Shown: positions 34,988-49,068 of the stretch, in pieces | Position numbering within the stretch: position 1 is the stretch's first letter | Layout of the letters: each line of letters opens with the position of its first letter | DNA from: Sthenelais limicola | Lineage: Eukaryota; Annelida; Polychaeta; Phyllodocida; Sigalionidae | NCBI GenBank assembly: GCA_942159475.1 | Contig: OW804097.1 | Coordinates: forward strand, 52,038,986-52,102,985 | Length of the DNA: 64,000 bases | Direction: 5' to 3' | The notes under the pieces: generated by a model | Database searches by the model: none | The model's input: only the letters and a program-made list of their open reading frames with translations | Told to the model about the DNA's origin: nothing | Position numbers and translations under genes: made by a program

Positions 34988-36466
34988 CAACGAGATCATA
35001 TTAACACAGAGGTCCACCTCTACAGCCCTAAACTTCTAAGGCACAGAGTATACCTTATCAGGTATAATTTATCTAACCACAACCCCCACATCAGAGTCCT
35101 CCAGTGCCACACAGCATGAAACCACAGGCCAGGCGGCAATCCTTTAAGGGCTGGTTCCATTGGTACGGATACGAATGTTAGTACGGATACGAATCCGTCA
35201 TGCGGATACGGTAACCTATTTTGGAGTGAACCCATACGTCTAGAATGTAATGGCATCAAAGAGGGAAACCATATGAATGGAGTACGGAAACGTCCCGATC
35301 GCTACATGGAGCGATCAGTTTTACCGTATCCGTATCCGTACCTGTTGATGTGTACGGATCCGCACACATGGAAACATGCCTGTATATTTTAATGTGAGCG
35401 AATTTTGCCGTATCCGTATCCGTATCCGTATCCGTACCAATGGAACCAGCCCTTTAGTCCCGAGCTTGTTTTCAGCCCTAAACTCCATTTTCTGAAACTC
35501 CCATAGAAGCCCCTGACCCATATAAAATTGTACCCTCACCAACGAGATTATATTAACACAGAGGTCTGACTGAGGGGCCTGTATGGGGACACTTGGGTCG
35601 AGCTTGTTTTCGATTTTTATCACTCATTAAGTACTAATGCTAGATAGTGGTGTGTGGTTTTCTTGGAAGTCGGGAGATGTGGTCACTTTAGTGAGGGTAC
35701 ATGTCTCCCATCTACAGCTGCTTACCAATGGCTCATGCATGTTTTCCCTACCATGGCCCAATAATTTTGCTATTTTGATACCTTCCGATCTGGTGAAAAT
35801 GAAGGGATAAGTTTGAACACCTTATTTAAGTTATTATACACATGTCCAAGTAATTAATATGCTTTCACCAGATCGGAACATTATATAAATTACAAATATT
35901 CATGGGAATTTGAAACCTTGATACTCAGGTCAATAGACCCAGGTTATATTGGTCCTTTGAGATGGGGAACATACCATCTGAAAGCTAAAGACAAGGGGAT
36001 TCACACCAAAGACTTACCATATAGATATCATAAGCAACCTGGCCACAACCTGGGCCCAAAGTAACCCTGTTTTCTTGTAATTTTATATGGGTCAGGGGCT
36101 TCTATGGGAGTTTCAGAAAATGGAGTTTAGGGCTGAAAACAAGCTCGGGATTAGGATTGCCGCCTGGCCTGTGGTTTCATGCTGTGTGGCACTGGAGGAC
36201 TCTGATGTGGGGCTTGTGGTTAGATAAATTATACCTGATAAGGTATACTCTGTGCCTTAGAAGTTTAGGGCTGTAGAGGTGGACCTCTGTGTTAATATAA
36301 TCTCGTTGCCCTCACTAAAGTGACCACATCTCCCGACTTCCAAGAAAACCACACACCACTATCTAGCATTAGTACTTAATGAGTGATAAAAATCGAAAAC
36401 AAGCTCGACCCAAGTGTCCCCATACAGGCCCCTCAGTCAGACCTCTGTGTTAATATAATCTCGTTG
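34988..36466. mobile_element. Fold-back element with perfect 7-bp target duplication
   Basis: Both ends carry CAACGAGATYATATTAAC in inverted orientation, and the element is flanked by CTTGCAT on both sides (34981-34987, 36467-36473). The left arm consists of three blocks, A (34988-35143), B (35457-35540) and C (35541-35695). The right arm, read from its outer end inwards, has the same blocks in the order C (36466-36307), A (36306-36166) and B (36165-36071), nearly identical in sequence. A further short inverted pair TTCCGATCTGGTGAAA lies near 35783/35862. There is no ORF. Confidence 0.85.
35144..35456. mobile_element. MITE nested in the fold-back arm
   Basis: The inverted ends AGGGCTGGTTCCATTGGTAC and complement bound a 0.31 kb segment rich in CGTATC/GATACG words. 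The matching place in the other arm of the fold-back element (36160-36170) lacks it and reads straight through, so the empty site is visible in the same molecule. Confidence 0.85.
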
Positions 36467-36473
36467 CTTGCAT

Positions 36474-38821
36474 TAATCATAAACTTTGTCTTTTTCCATA
36501 CGATAGCCTCTTGCTAGCCTGGTAGTGACAGATCCTAAGTTAACATTATTTCGGTGTGTCGTTAACAAACATATGGATACAAACAAAGAGTTCAGAACGA
36601 GCCATTATACGTTACCTTACTCAAAGAAAGCAGCAGGCCTAAAATCCAGCCGACTTGCACGAAAGTGAAAGCTTGATGTGACCACATATTTTCTTTTTAG
36701 AGTCCCCAAGGAAAGTTGACATCACTCTCTGTTAACCAAAATATCGCCATATAACTTTCCTACATAATGTGATGAATGAATTTCGTGATTATATTAACTT
36801 AACACTGGAATCCTCACGGCTCGAATATCAATTGGCGTATGCCCATACAGACGTCATCTGAATTAATTAGAGTGAAACTAACTTTGGTAATTCCAGTTCT
36901 AAAACTGTAAATGAATAGGCCCTACTATAAATTAATTTTCTTAGTTCACTGTCTTGGTGAAAGTATTTTCAAACATCACCTTCTCATCTAATCTACACAC
37001 TGGTTCACCCAACATTCCCTTTCTAACCAACCCCTTTATGTATGATATATTCTGAGGGGCTATGTATAAGAGTACATTCAAATCGCATACTTATTTGCCA
37101 TTAAATCTGATTATCTGATTATAACAGAACGCCCATCAATCGGAAGAAATATAAATAATCTTTTCTCGACAAGAAGGGCTCATGACCCATAAACTGGTGA
37201 TCCCACGCCACAGATGGTGCCATCAGCAGCTGTCCCACATCACCTTCTCCATCACACCAACTCCTCACCTTAATCCCTTCAATCAGCATTGCATTAGTCT
37301 CAAGACGTTCATGTACTTAACCAAATGCTCCTACTCACCTTCATTAGGCGAGAACAACACATCTTCCTAACAAAAACAGATAAAAGGTACGGTTCTCTTG
37401 TTTAAAACAACTATTGTTACAAAAGAGGCATTTTTTTCGTCCCTTAGAGTGGTTTCCTATAAAATATTTAAAACGTTACTATCCCCCCTATATACCTAGT
37501 TTTCAGCTATATAAATCGGAAACACACCTTTTGTGTGTGGGGGGGGGGATGGGGGCTTAGACATTCCTCGTTAGAGGACCTCTCCCGAAATCTATTTTAT
37601 TTTTGCAAAACGATTTTTTGCTTTTTGTTTTTGCGACATCTTTTTATTTCCATCACTAGACATGAAATAATATATATTTTACATCGTGATCAATAAGCGT
37701 TTCCGTCCTACGACTTTGACCCCAGAGGGGGTGGGTATATTACTTTATGAAAAAGTCCTCGGAATCTGGCTTTTTAGCCTTACTCACTACTATCCTTAGA
37801 CTAGCCCTCGTTCTTTTTTTCTTTTTTTTTAAAGATTTTATTTCAACTTGGTTACCGACTCCCCTTTTCGGGGTTAGTTCTGTCGGGCCAAGCCTTTCAA
37901 ATATCTATTTACATATTTAACCATGTTGCTATATTGTCTGGTAAAATGCCTATTTATTATTTTTAGTTCTTAAGACTGCAGTTGTTTGTAGAGCCCTAGT
38001 GCAGGTCTAGTACTCCCCATTCATGGACTGTCTTAAGAATTCCTCAGTCGAGGGGGGAGTGACAATAACATGGTAGTGACCATAACACGGTAGTTTTCGT
38101 TTTTTAAACAAAAAAAATTCAAAGACTAGCGCAAATCTATACTATCCTGTTCAACCTAGACGAGGGGTCGTCAGTGGCATAATAATAATTATGCATTGCA
38201 TAAAAACCGTAGCACGCAAATTCGACACCAGCCCCTTGGGCCGAAAACCTATTGCAGTGTCCAGATTATAAGTTATAAGAGCGATTTCACCAAAGATTTC
38301 AAGCTCTTACTAGTATGATGATGGAGTACCAGACCTCTGTCTCTCGGTACTTTTCAAAGTGGACATTCGGGCCGTCACTCTCGCACGGTGACTCGGCTGT
38401 TCTCGGTAAACTTCGGGTAACTTCGGTAACACGCTCCAGAACAAGGCCCATGTAATGATGTCATAGCAGCGGGGATTCCACCACACAGCTATAAACAAAG
38501 CTTATATATGCGCCAAACCATCACTTACATCTAGGTTGAATGCTTTGGACTTTGGACTGCCAATTATTTTCGACCTGTTCTCAGCATTTTTCCTGGTGAA
38601 AAAACTTCTAATTACCTACAATAGTCCTATGTACCATTTCTGTACACTTCAGTTTACTGCGATTTTATAATCCGTTCTCAACACTTAGACAGTATATAAT
38701 AATCCACAGCAGCTTTTATGGCAGGGAAGTCGATGGCCACCATAGTCCATGGCATGTTCATGCCAAACATTTCTGGGCATTGACACCAGGGGCAACAAAC
38801 TTACAGAAACTAACACTAGAT
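36474..38821. other. No gene recognised
   Basis: Intergenic sequence with short G and T tracts near 37540 and 37815. No coding or RNA motif is found. Confidence 0.45.
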
Positions 38822-39121
38822 GAGATGTGACCGACCCGCCCTCTGTGGGCGGATAAGCCTATATCAACAATTTGTGACGTCACCCAACCCATCAGCGTCC
38901 ACTCCCCATATAGACACGACCCATACTTATGGCCTTCTTTTTAACGTTTTCCCTGTAAGTGGCGACCTGTAATTCGTCTGAGAGAAACTTGACTTAGTTA
39001 GCTACCTTTTTGTCTGGAAAAAATACTGCATTCATGGTCTAGCAATGCTATTTTGAAAACATTCATGCACCCTCTATCTGTTGTCACTCACTCCTGCCAT
39101 GTTTACATAGCTTCAACCACC
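38822..39121. repeat. 300-bp dispersed repeat, copy 1
   Basis: More than 90% identical, in the same orientation, to 60538-60838. It starts GAGATGTGACCGACCCGCCC, has a small hairpin CCGCCC...GGGCGG, a CRE palindrome TGACGTCA at 38875-38882, and the donor-like CCCTGTAAGT. It could be a solo terminal repeat or SINE; it has no recognised A/B box. Confidence 0.75.
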
Positions 39122-39818
39122 CTTCATACTACCCTTACAAGTCACTGCCACCATTACATAACACCCACGGCCATGCTCACAGTCACAGGCTTGTTGACAT
39201 CATGTAGGCTATCTATAGGGTGGGTGGTGTAGCCTACTCAACACGTTGGGTGTTGTGTAGGCTACATTATTTGATACTAAATCAAATGCATATTGTAGGT
39301 AGGAGGGGTAGAGAAAGGGTGGGTGGATGGGACGATCCTTTATCTTTAAATATAAAAACAATCTAAAAGCGTTCAGATCTGGTGAAATATAACCAATTTA
39401 CTTCCCACAAATAAATGTGTTGCTGCGGTAATTTTCTGGAGGCGCCAGCGCAGAACACCCACACCATGCAGTGCTGTGGGTGTTCTGACTTACCCACAAG
39501 GCCTGACTAGGCCCACCAGTTTTTTTTCAACCAGGGACCCCTGGTCGAAAAAAACACCAAGACAAAACTACAAATATAAATGATCTGTAACAAAACGACA
39601 ACATAGACACCTAGCGAACACACTCTCCTGGACACAATAAGTATTTTGCCCTTGGTTGTACATATTTTCGGACATCTCTGTTATCAACTAATATCTAGGG
39701 TCTATTATTGATGCTGTTTGCAATGGTATGTTTATGATTTCAGTTGTTCAATACATTCTTCTGTCTGCTATTAGATGCTTTCACATATTTTTCTCTTCTC
39801 TTTTACTTTCCACATTGC
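39122..39818. other. No gene; short hairpins
   Basis: There is a perfect 13-bp stem with an 11-base loop at 39451-39487 (CAGAACACCCACA and complement). A second imperfect hairpin lies at 39518-39550 around ACCAGGGACCCCTGGT, and a loose inverted pair GTAGCCTAC...GTAGGCTAC at 39229-39265. No precursor-like longer pairing is evident. Confidence 0.5.
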
Positions 39819-39821
39819 AGA

Positions 39822-41050
39822 TGTATGGAACACCATTGGGTCATTCATTCAGTTTTTCTTTATATCGGAAAATGAATCAACTCATTTATTGATATCAAAA
39901 ATGTTTTTATCAATATCAGAAAATCAATTGTAGATACATGTATCAGAAAATGAATTCTTGATATCAATAAATGCATTTTTGATATCAAGAAATACATGCC
40001 ATTCTTGATATCAAAAATTGAATTCTTGATACCGATGATAGGATTATGGATATCAAGAATTGCTTTTATTGATATCAAAAATGCATTTATTGATATCAAA
40101 TAATTCATTTTAGAATTCAACTAAGCTCTCAACTTAGTCAGAAATGACTTTTGGAAATCAAAAAATGCCTTTTGGGATATCAAGAATTGCATTTCTGAAA
40201 ATGAAAAAGGCATTATTTGATATCCAAAATGCAATTCTTGATATCGAAAAGTCCATTTATTGATATCCAAAAAGGCATGATGATATCTGATGATCTTGAT
40301 ATCATGAAATCTATGCGAATTAGGTGAGTTGAGTGACACAATGCAATTTTTGATATCGATAGAGATGGCTACTTCTCTAAGGCTCATTTGCATTGAATTT
40401 CTGATATCGATAATTCAAGGGGCGTGTTTTCTGATGCTCATTTGCATGGACATTTGGATATTGAAAAATGGACTTTTGGATATCTAAAAGTTAATTCTTG
40501 ATATCGATAAATGATTTCTAGATCATTTATAGATATCCAAAAATGATTTATTAATATCAGAAATTCAAATTATAAGGTTGGTTGTAACATTGAGGGGATA
40601 ACAAGAAAATATTTCCTAAAACGTATATGCATGTACCATTTTTTAATATCGAGAAATCATTTTTCGATATCGAACAATGATTTATCGATATCGAGAAATC
40701 AATTCTTGATATCAAGAAATGGGTTTCTTTGCCATCTATTTTAAAAGGTGTTTTTGATATCGGAAAATCATTTTTCGATATCAATAAATGAATTCTTGAT
40801 ATTGAAAAATGAATTCTTGATATCGAAAAATGAATTCTTGATATCGGAAAATCATTTTCGGATATCGGTAATTATTTTTTATATCAAGAATTCTTTCTTG
40901 ATATCAGAAAATGATTTATTGATATCGGAAAATGATTTATTGATATTGATAAATCAGTTATCGATATCGCAAACTGATTTATCGATATCAAGAAATCATT
41001 TTCCGATATCAATAAATACTGAATAAATGACCCAATAGCGTTCCATACAG
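39822..41050. mobile_element. TIR-bounded array of GATATC-centred repeats
   Basis: The terminal inverted repeats TATGGAAC(A/G)C(C/T)ATTGGGTC plus ATT(C/T)ATTCAGT (39822-39853; 41018-41050) enclose about 1.16 kb. This consists of dozens of diverged units of roughly 18-30 bp, each centred on the palindrome TTGATATCAA or a one-base variant and joined by AAAATGAATT/AAATCATTTT. Both strands stay open over long runs and encode I-S-x-x-x-F-L-I-S-type peptides, which follow from the repeat and not from a gene. Confidence 0.8.
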
Positions 41051-44000
41051 ATGGAGTATTTTACATTTCCTCTAGTTCTTAGTTCATACATTACAGTCAG
41101 CAGGTCCAATCTACCATTACAGTTTTTGTCTATGTATGAAAGATTTTACCTGTAGAATGATACAGTTAATGATTTTGGATTGTGTCTTTCTCACCTCTAC
41201 TCCGAACAATATGTTGGCCTCTAAAATGTTGTAACAACTTTTATTTCCTGTAATCTATACATTCATGCATATTTTAATATAGGTTCAGGGTTATTGTTTA
41301 CATTTATAGGTAGACATACATGTTGTGAAGTATCCTCCAGCTGCTTATTAGGTATTTATTACATACTAAATCAACAAGAGAACTTGATTTTGATAGTATT
41401 TTGCCTTCCTTTCCATCAATCTTGTGGATATTTGGCTCGAATAGCACATGATTGATTATTTGACTTTTCAAATAGCACCCCTGAATAGCACCCCTGAAAT
41501 CACATATATAATAGAATGTCATCTGACATAATGCCACAGTGAGATGATAATTTTGCATAAATTTACATTTCTTTGCACCTTCCTTTTGTATTGTGTTGAT
41601 GGATATATAAATTAAGAAAGTGGTGAAGTGGGCAACAACAATAACGATGTCATTGTATAATTAATTTTTGAAATAATCAGTATGACGCTTGTCAAGTCAT
41701 ATAACAGCTCTATGTTAAAGATGCATATGGCTAAAACCATTACAATTATTTAGTCAAGGCCCGACTGTCTTCCAGGCATAATTAAATGATAATATTATCT
41801 TGTCAACAATTGGGCCTTTTGGGGGTTGACTTAACAACATAGATCCCTCCCTCCTTATGTCCCTCAACTGATGTCTATACAGTCACTCGTGATCTATTTC
41901 TTTAACCCTGTTGACATGTTTATTCTCCTACACTGTTCATAGGCTACTTAGCAAATGACGAAATAAAGATAGCCTATCTGTCTAAGCTATGTTTTTTAAA
42001 TATTTTCTTAATTTTTGTCGCAAAAAGGGTCCCCCCTCTCCCCTGCCCCCCCCCCACACACACACACACACACTTAACCCCGACACTTAATAGACAGAGA
42101 CTAAAAGGATTAATAACCTCAACTGGCATTAATCCTTACATATAATTAGAGGATCATCTTATTTTATCAGTTCATCATCTTGGACATTAGTCAAATTTTC
42201 CTTCATCCTAAATCCTGAATATCAATTCAGACTAGGCAAAGAATGGTCTGGGTCTACTTATACTGGTACCACCTAAAACATAAAACGCGATATGACATAC
42301 AAAATTATATATATTTATAAGGGTCAGTTCAAAAGGGAGGCCCAGTGAGCTCGTCACATGACTGAGATGTGAGGAGGCTGCAGCAGACAATATGGCGGCC
42401 ACAGCTTGAAGTGTGTTCATTTGTCGCCAGATGGTAGGCCAATAGGTCAAGATGTACCGTTGCCCCTCGTTATTCTACCGTAAGGTCGGAGCCTCTTGGT
42501 TTGTTGGCAGTCAAATTTAAAGTGTTATTTTACTTATCTGTTGGCCTGTGTGGAATTCATTGAGTCAAGAAACTAGTTATTGCAAAATGAACTACGGTAC
42601 ATGGATTCCGATGAATGTAGGTGCCTTAATATCATGTAATATTTGAACAAAACTTAGGTTTTAGGCTCAGTTTCTCGCATTATTCTAAAATAACCTTTCT
42701 GCCCCTGTCCTTTTATTGGTTTGTACATGCATGTATTCTTTAGTTTGGACATGTTGATGCTGTGCTGACATTTAATTCGCATGTGTTGTGACTAAATAAA
42801 ATATATTTTAACATGTTTTATGTATGTTCAAATTCCTTCTAATTGTGTTAAACGTACTCAATACTGTTGAGGCCTTTCCGCCCATATTGAAGATGGATGG
42901 AGGTGGATATCTATATACTCCTATTCAGTGCAAAGAAACGACATGAGCGTCATACCGGAAGAGGAAAAGCAGTTTATTTCTTCTCATAAGAGAGCTCCAA
43001 TGAACAAAGCGGGAGAGTTCTGATATTTTTTCCCACATATAGAAAACGGACTATTTTTAACCAGTGTGCAGACTGGCATCTACCGCAAAGCGGGCCGCCA
43101 CAAAGCGTGTTACATCGCGACATATGTTTCGACAACCTATGATGTGACGTTACGTAACTCAGTGGTTGCATTCGGGAAGCAAAAACCTGTTTCTGTCAGC
43201 GTTTTCCTTCTGCGCATCTATATCATATAGGCCTATGTGGGCCCAAGAGGCACAGCCTCTTGTAGTTATATAAGGGGGCGGTTCCATACGGTGATTAAGT
43301 TTACACAATCTAACAAATAGTTCACATTACAGTAATTTAGCAAGATTGGTAGCACCTTAAATATGATAGAGCAGTCTACAAGGGACAAACCTGATGTATG
43401 CTCCCATTGGTCGAGTTGTTTACCAATACATAAGATTTCATGATTTCTCATTGTTTCTTCAATTGTGTAAACTGCTACTTTCTATACTATGGCAATACAG
43501 CAATGATGACACCTCGTGAGCAGAGCATATATATATTCGATATACTGTCAGTTCACATCATAATCAAGGAATAAAAGCATATTTAAAAATGTTTTTCATA
43601 CCAGAATTTGGATGTAACTGCTAGTGCCATAGAAACCGACCCGCTGTATAGAAATATGCAGGTAGCTTCTCCAACGTGTAGGATCGATTGAAGAGTAACA
43701 TATATATAGTATCTGGTACTCGGCCAAACAGCAGGTTCTCATAGCCTGAAGTTGGTGTAAGGATTCATATTTATTCAACCGTGCCAAAGGACAACAAATT
43801 TAGAACAACGCCCCTGTGTTATCTGAGAAGAGAGGGCCGCTTAGATTTACTCCCAGTTCTTTCATTACATTTTTTACATATACGCTCACTCAGGTGTTAA
43901 CACTCAATCAATGGATGACCTTAGTTAGTAGTTTCCCATCAGCAAAATCTCCTTATTCTTTTATCATAATCCTGAATAAATCGGCTCTCTCTCTCCTTTT

Positions 44001-47000
44001 CACACAGAATCCACTTCCTCACACCATGCACACGGGATAATGAGTCCAGTTAAAAATATCAATCACCTGAAACCATTCCTCTTTAGCTTACGAACTCATG
44101 AATAAACTTTCGTGCTATCCCCTGATGGGCACTTATGCTCCTAACCCAGTGTCGACATTTTATCTCAGCAAATGACGACCCTTGCTTTTAGACTGGCAAA
44201 ATTTCTCTGTTTTAAAGTGTTTTTAACAACATTTTATTGACCCCTACAGGCATCGAGACAGCGCCTGAATGGTAAGCACTTGACCTGTTTTCTTGGCCTG
44301 GAGGGTTTTACTGGAAGAAGCATGTTCTAATGGGATTCCAGGGAGGTTTATTGTGATGTATTTATTATCTTCATGATCTTCTTATTGCTCGCCCCGGAAT
44401 GCTACAGCTCCGTGCCGCAAATCGGAACATATCTTTCGCATTATTTCAGATCCCCAATAAAGGATGCTCAGAAATCCATTGCACCTTAAATAATGATAGA
44501 GACAATGTTAGAGAATTTTTTTTCTTTCATATGCACACGAAAGTGGAACGCCTCTGAATTTGGTAACCAGTTCTTCTAGTATATATAATTATATCATAAT
44601 AATAAGAGCTTATATAATTCGATGTGGACCTGCTCTAGATAGGAATTGACTTGATATACCTGATATATAAAACCAATGTCTAATACATATTGAACATTTA
44701 GATCATTTGAAGAAATAATGGCGACCAACGAAAAAATGTATTAATAATATGCAAAGATGCTCTAGTGTGGCGTTCTACAGTAAGACAACAGAGGATCGTC
44801 AAGATGGCTAATCAGAGCCATAATATTATTGTATACTCCGGTGTATACCAACACAGAACCAAGTTATTTGGTTTTTAAAACTTCTGTTGTGGTCCCTGGT
44901 TCTGTTGTGATTTCCGAAAACCAAGACTAAATATTACCATTAATGTTTGTTGTTTGTAGAGTTTATTTTGGGGGCTCTGTGTTCTGCAGGGAGAGCAATG
45001 TGTTCGAAATATAAGCAAAGCCTCCCGAATCCAGGGTATCTACGTTACCAGATGGATGTATGTACTATCTACCAGCGGAAAAGTAGTTTCCCTAAACCCC
45101 CTTCATAGTGATAATGGTAGATTCCACCTAGTCTGAAATGAAAGGATTGTCAGTGAGTCAGAGTTTACACTGGAGGAAAGGGAGCAAAAGTAGTTGGAGT
45201 CGTTTCCTTGTCATCCCTTTCTTTTGGATATTTTGTGTCAGCACTGGATGAATTTATTACCTGGGGGAGGACGTGGAGAGGAAAGAAGATAAGAGTAAGT
45301 CTACCAGATAAACAATATTATCTTCTGGAGTATTAATACGTTGCAGTTAGCAGTGAGCATGAGGTTGTAATACCTGTTGATTGATGTCTATCTATCTAAC
45401 GGGGACTAAGCTCCGTGGGATCTTGTTTCCGAACAGGAATAAGTGAGGAATAGTTTAGGGTAAGAGAGTTACCCTCGAAATAGTGCATAATATTTCCGTC
45501 GGACGTAACTAGTACACGGTCAGAGCCATTACTCAAAAGTAATATTGAGTAAACATGGTTATTTGCATGGTTATAAATGCTTCTCTGTGGGTGGGGGGGG
45601 GGGGGGCTTGTGTGGTCACAATCCTTGGCGAATCAATAGACTATCAGAAGGGGAATTTCATAGAACACACATAAGAAATTCTCTTTGCTACCATTACTCA
45701 TTTACTATATCTGTACCCAGTTTTCTTGACTTGATAAACCTGAAATGTAAAAAAGAGAGCAATGACTATGATTACTATGACTGGAAATGATATATATTCT
45801 ATTACCAGTTTTTTCTGACCCTTTTCTTATATAATTCACAATTATACAATGGTAGAAAATTCGGAAAGAATAATTTAATAGCTACTGCAGGATAGAGAAC
45901 CATGAAAAACATTCCTCCACACTGCCTGTGACCCCCGGGATTGGAATTAGATCTTAGGATGATAATTATACAATTTGCTATATGTAAATTATATATTAAT
46001 CATTATTATATGGTAGAAAGTTGATGCATTCCAGCGTCTGCAATGATTTTAACTGTGCATGTAAAACAACCATAAACCTATGGATAAGTATATTCATGCT
46101 AAGTGTCATAATGCATCTAGAAAAGGGGTCAATACTTTCGACCCTGTCTAGGCCTATACATACCTACTTCGATGGTTAATCCTGATGATGAAACTCTGGA
46201 AATTACTAAAGTTCTGTGTTCCTTAGGAGTAAGATCGATTCATCATAGGAAAAATAGGAGGAGCAAATCATCGAGGTGTATTGTTTTTATTGACTTCTCC
46301 CAAAACCATTTAGCTATTTAAAACAGATTAAAGCAAATGTATGGCCCTGAAACTGATGGGCACTCCAAACTCTCTTCTTTGATCTAGGAGTAAATTGAGT
46401 TCTTATTTAGAGACGCTGTTCTGGCGATCGATCCTTTATATATATACATAACATCTGTGCTCATTTTCGCATGGCTCCTTGCCTACTCTTGTCGTGACAT
46501 GGTCTATAATGTCTTACATGTGTGTATATTATGGTTGTGAAATTAAAGAGTATAGCCCAATGAGTAATCCTGGCCGATGGGATACTCAAATAATGTTATT
46601 CTACATTATATGTCTTCATTTCAGTAATATGCGTAGAATGATTATATTCCTCTAAACAATTAATGAGACTCACTTATTTCTTCAAAATACTAATGATCAC
46701 ATTTACCACTAATACGCATACAGATGGATGTAAAGGTAAATAACTTTCATATAATTACGGTATTTGCTAAAAAGTGAAAAGACAATGTCAAATTTGTTTG
46801 GGGTTTAATCATGCAGTATTTTCTTACCAATATATATAGTTTTGGATGCTTCCACATGTGGTTCAGTTCCGCTCTCTTTCTTGTCTTTCTCCAAAACCCT
46901 ATACATGTAGTTAAGGATATGCAGTATCTGAAGAACTATAATTTGTACGTACTATGTTACTATTTACAATGTATCTATTATCTTTAAATTAATCTTAAAA

Positions 47001-49000
47001 GTGTCACTTATATTGATTTCATGATTTCATATTGATGTCAAGACGTTCCTACATAATACCTAAAGAAGGAGAGGTTAATCTCATAAACCTTTGTTCTCCC
47101 TATTTCTGAATCATTCCTTTAGAATAAATTGGGCCATAAAAATGTCTATTGAATTATACGAGGGCTGGAGGGTCTGTCACTTATATCACGGAGAGTAAAG
47201 GTTGATATAAGAGGGGAAAGTGAGAGAGGCTAGAGGGTTCTGAGACAAGCTCTCAGGTCTGCCAGTGTTTGAGTTATGCACCTGCACTGTACATGATAGA
47301 GGTCGGTACTGTTGTGCTTACACGTTACAGAGTGTATTTTTTCTTCATGTTTAGAGAAGGAGTCATTCAGCATTGACCATGAATAACATTAGTCATCCAC
47401 GAGTAATTCAGATTATAGAGTCACTATTTTTTCTTACCACAAACACTCCTTTTTCCAGGGAGTTATGTCAGAATGTTCTCTCTATATACTCCACCCGAAA
47501 TTCCACGAAATTAGTTGATAACATGCCTGCAATCCAAATACCGGTATATATTTTAAAAGTGATCTTATCTGATTGATTTCTCGCGGAATTATATTCGTTG
47601 TGTAGATATTGACTCTGATAAGAAATCACATCGAAAGCACATTGGACAGTGTGCCCTATTTTATTTCAATGCAAACAAAGACCTCTTTGGGGAAAAAAAG
47701 AAAAATAAGCTTACTGACCTCTTGTTGATAGCGTATAAATACACAAGAAACAAATATATATATATACAAAAAACTAACTAAATCATTATTTAATCTGAGA
47801 AACCATTGTAGCAATTCCAATGACATTTGATATCGTAGGGCACAACTCTTCATGCATTCATCCTACGAAGCTGTGTCTTCCCCACGGCACCACAATAAAG
47901 TTAGATCCGATAAAATGTTTGTTCTCTACTGGACAATGTGTTGAGGTTTCCTAAACAGGAAATTCCATACCGTCGTTGGAGAGTAGAGCTCAAAGAGAAT
48001 CACGAAGTTCAAGGGTCATTCCCTTTATAGCTGAGGTCAGTTAGTTCAAGGCCATCTGCTATCCACCTGGTTGTCACAACTAAAATGATTTTTATGCCAT
48101 CCCAAGCAGGCGAGAGAAGCGGATATAAATTGTACAGGATGTTACACTGTTAGGTTTAAAAAAGCTATTCTTTAGTTATTGCCATTGTCAAGTTTTCAAG
48201 TTTATTAGGCAATGCTTATTATGACTATACTTTATCTAGCATCCAGTAACTATCCACGAATGCAATTTGCCTGTTAAAATCTGAATAATATGTCCAAGTG
48301 CTACATATTAGGACAATCATGGGCTTGGGTATACGATTATATAGTGAAGTTTTTGTCTATATTTTTCTTCACCTTTCTTGCATAAATTATCTGGAATCGT
48401 GATATATTATCAGTGAATGAAATGGTGGAGGCTACTGCTATTGATCTATTTCTAAGTTATCAATCACCCACTCGCTTAAACTAGAACGCACTGAGTGACT
48501 CTAAACAGCTCCCCGCTGGTCAATGAGCAACTGGTGCCGACAGGTCTTTCAGTTCTTATCATCTCAGACACAGAGACTGGCCCGGTATACCTGACCGGGA
48601 CCAGCGGTGAGTGGCATGTTTGATGGAATGTAAAGACCCACTATATATACTGTTAGGGAAAATGCTTCTATGAATATCAGGATCATTCTTCGTTCCAATG
48701 GAGATATTTGTATTTTCTTATGTTATAGCTTTTTATATCCGTAAAGCTGGGCTTCGTTGTTGACAATCGTTTGTCTCAATACCTTTGTTCGAAGCCTGGG
48801 TTCCAAACTCTTGTTAAACGCTGCGTACAATTGCCTATGAAACGTCCCTGCGAAATATCCCTTTTTAATGATACCATTGTGGTAATCAATGATATTTGAG
48901 GTGTAGGCTCAGAGCCTCTCAGATCAAATAAGAATTGTATGCCAGTGATTAGACGCCTACTGCCGTAATGGCTTTCCTGGCTCTGGATTTGGTGTTCTAA
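41051..49000. other. 8 kb without a recognisable gene
   Basis: I found no coding exon, RNA gene or complete mobile element. Bases 42093-42119 (GACAGAGACTAAAAGGATTA) repeat a phrase at 15019-15040. Bases 42050-42073 are (CA)n and 45586-45606 a G run. Bases 42340-42420 have a promoter-like look (CAATATGGCGGCC, GTCACATGAC), but no exon follows. Confidence 0.4.
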
Positions 49001-49010
49001 TGGCATTTTG

Positions 49011-49068
49011 CGGTTCGGAGCGAGGGGCTTTACCTCAGTTTGGAGGGACTCTCTCAACTCTGAGCCTG
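49011..49068. repeat. Short dispersed repeat, copy 1
   Basis: GAGCGAGGGGCTTTACCTCAG...TCTCTCAACTCTGAGC matches 62360-62412 over about 55 bp with few differences. Confidence 0.55.

Noticed and set aside
39860..41026. ORFs rich in Ile-Ser on both strands
   Set aside because: Encoded by the GATATC repeat array; composition and frame-independence argue against a protein.
39822..41050. Possible CRISPR array
   Set aside because: Units are degenerate, irregular and palindromic without unique spacers, and the context is an animal genome.
42340..42420. Promoter of a host gene (CAATATGGCGGCC, GTCACATGAC)
   Set aside because: No coding exon or splice donor that could be supported follows on either strand.
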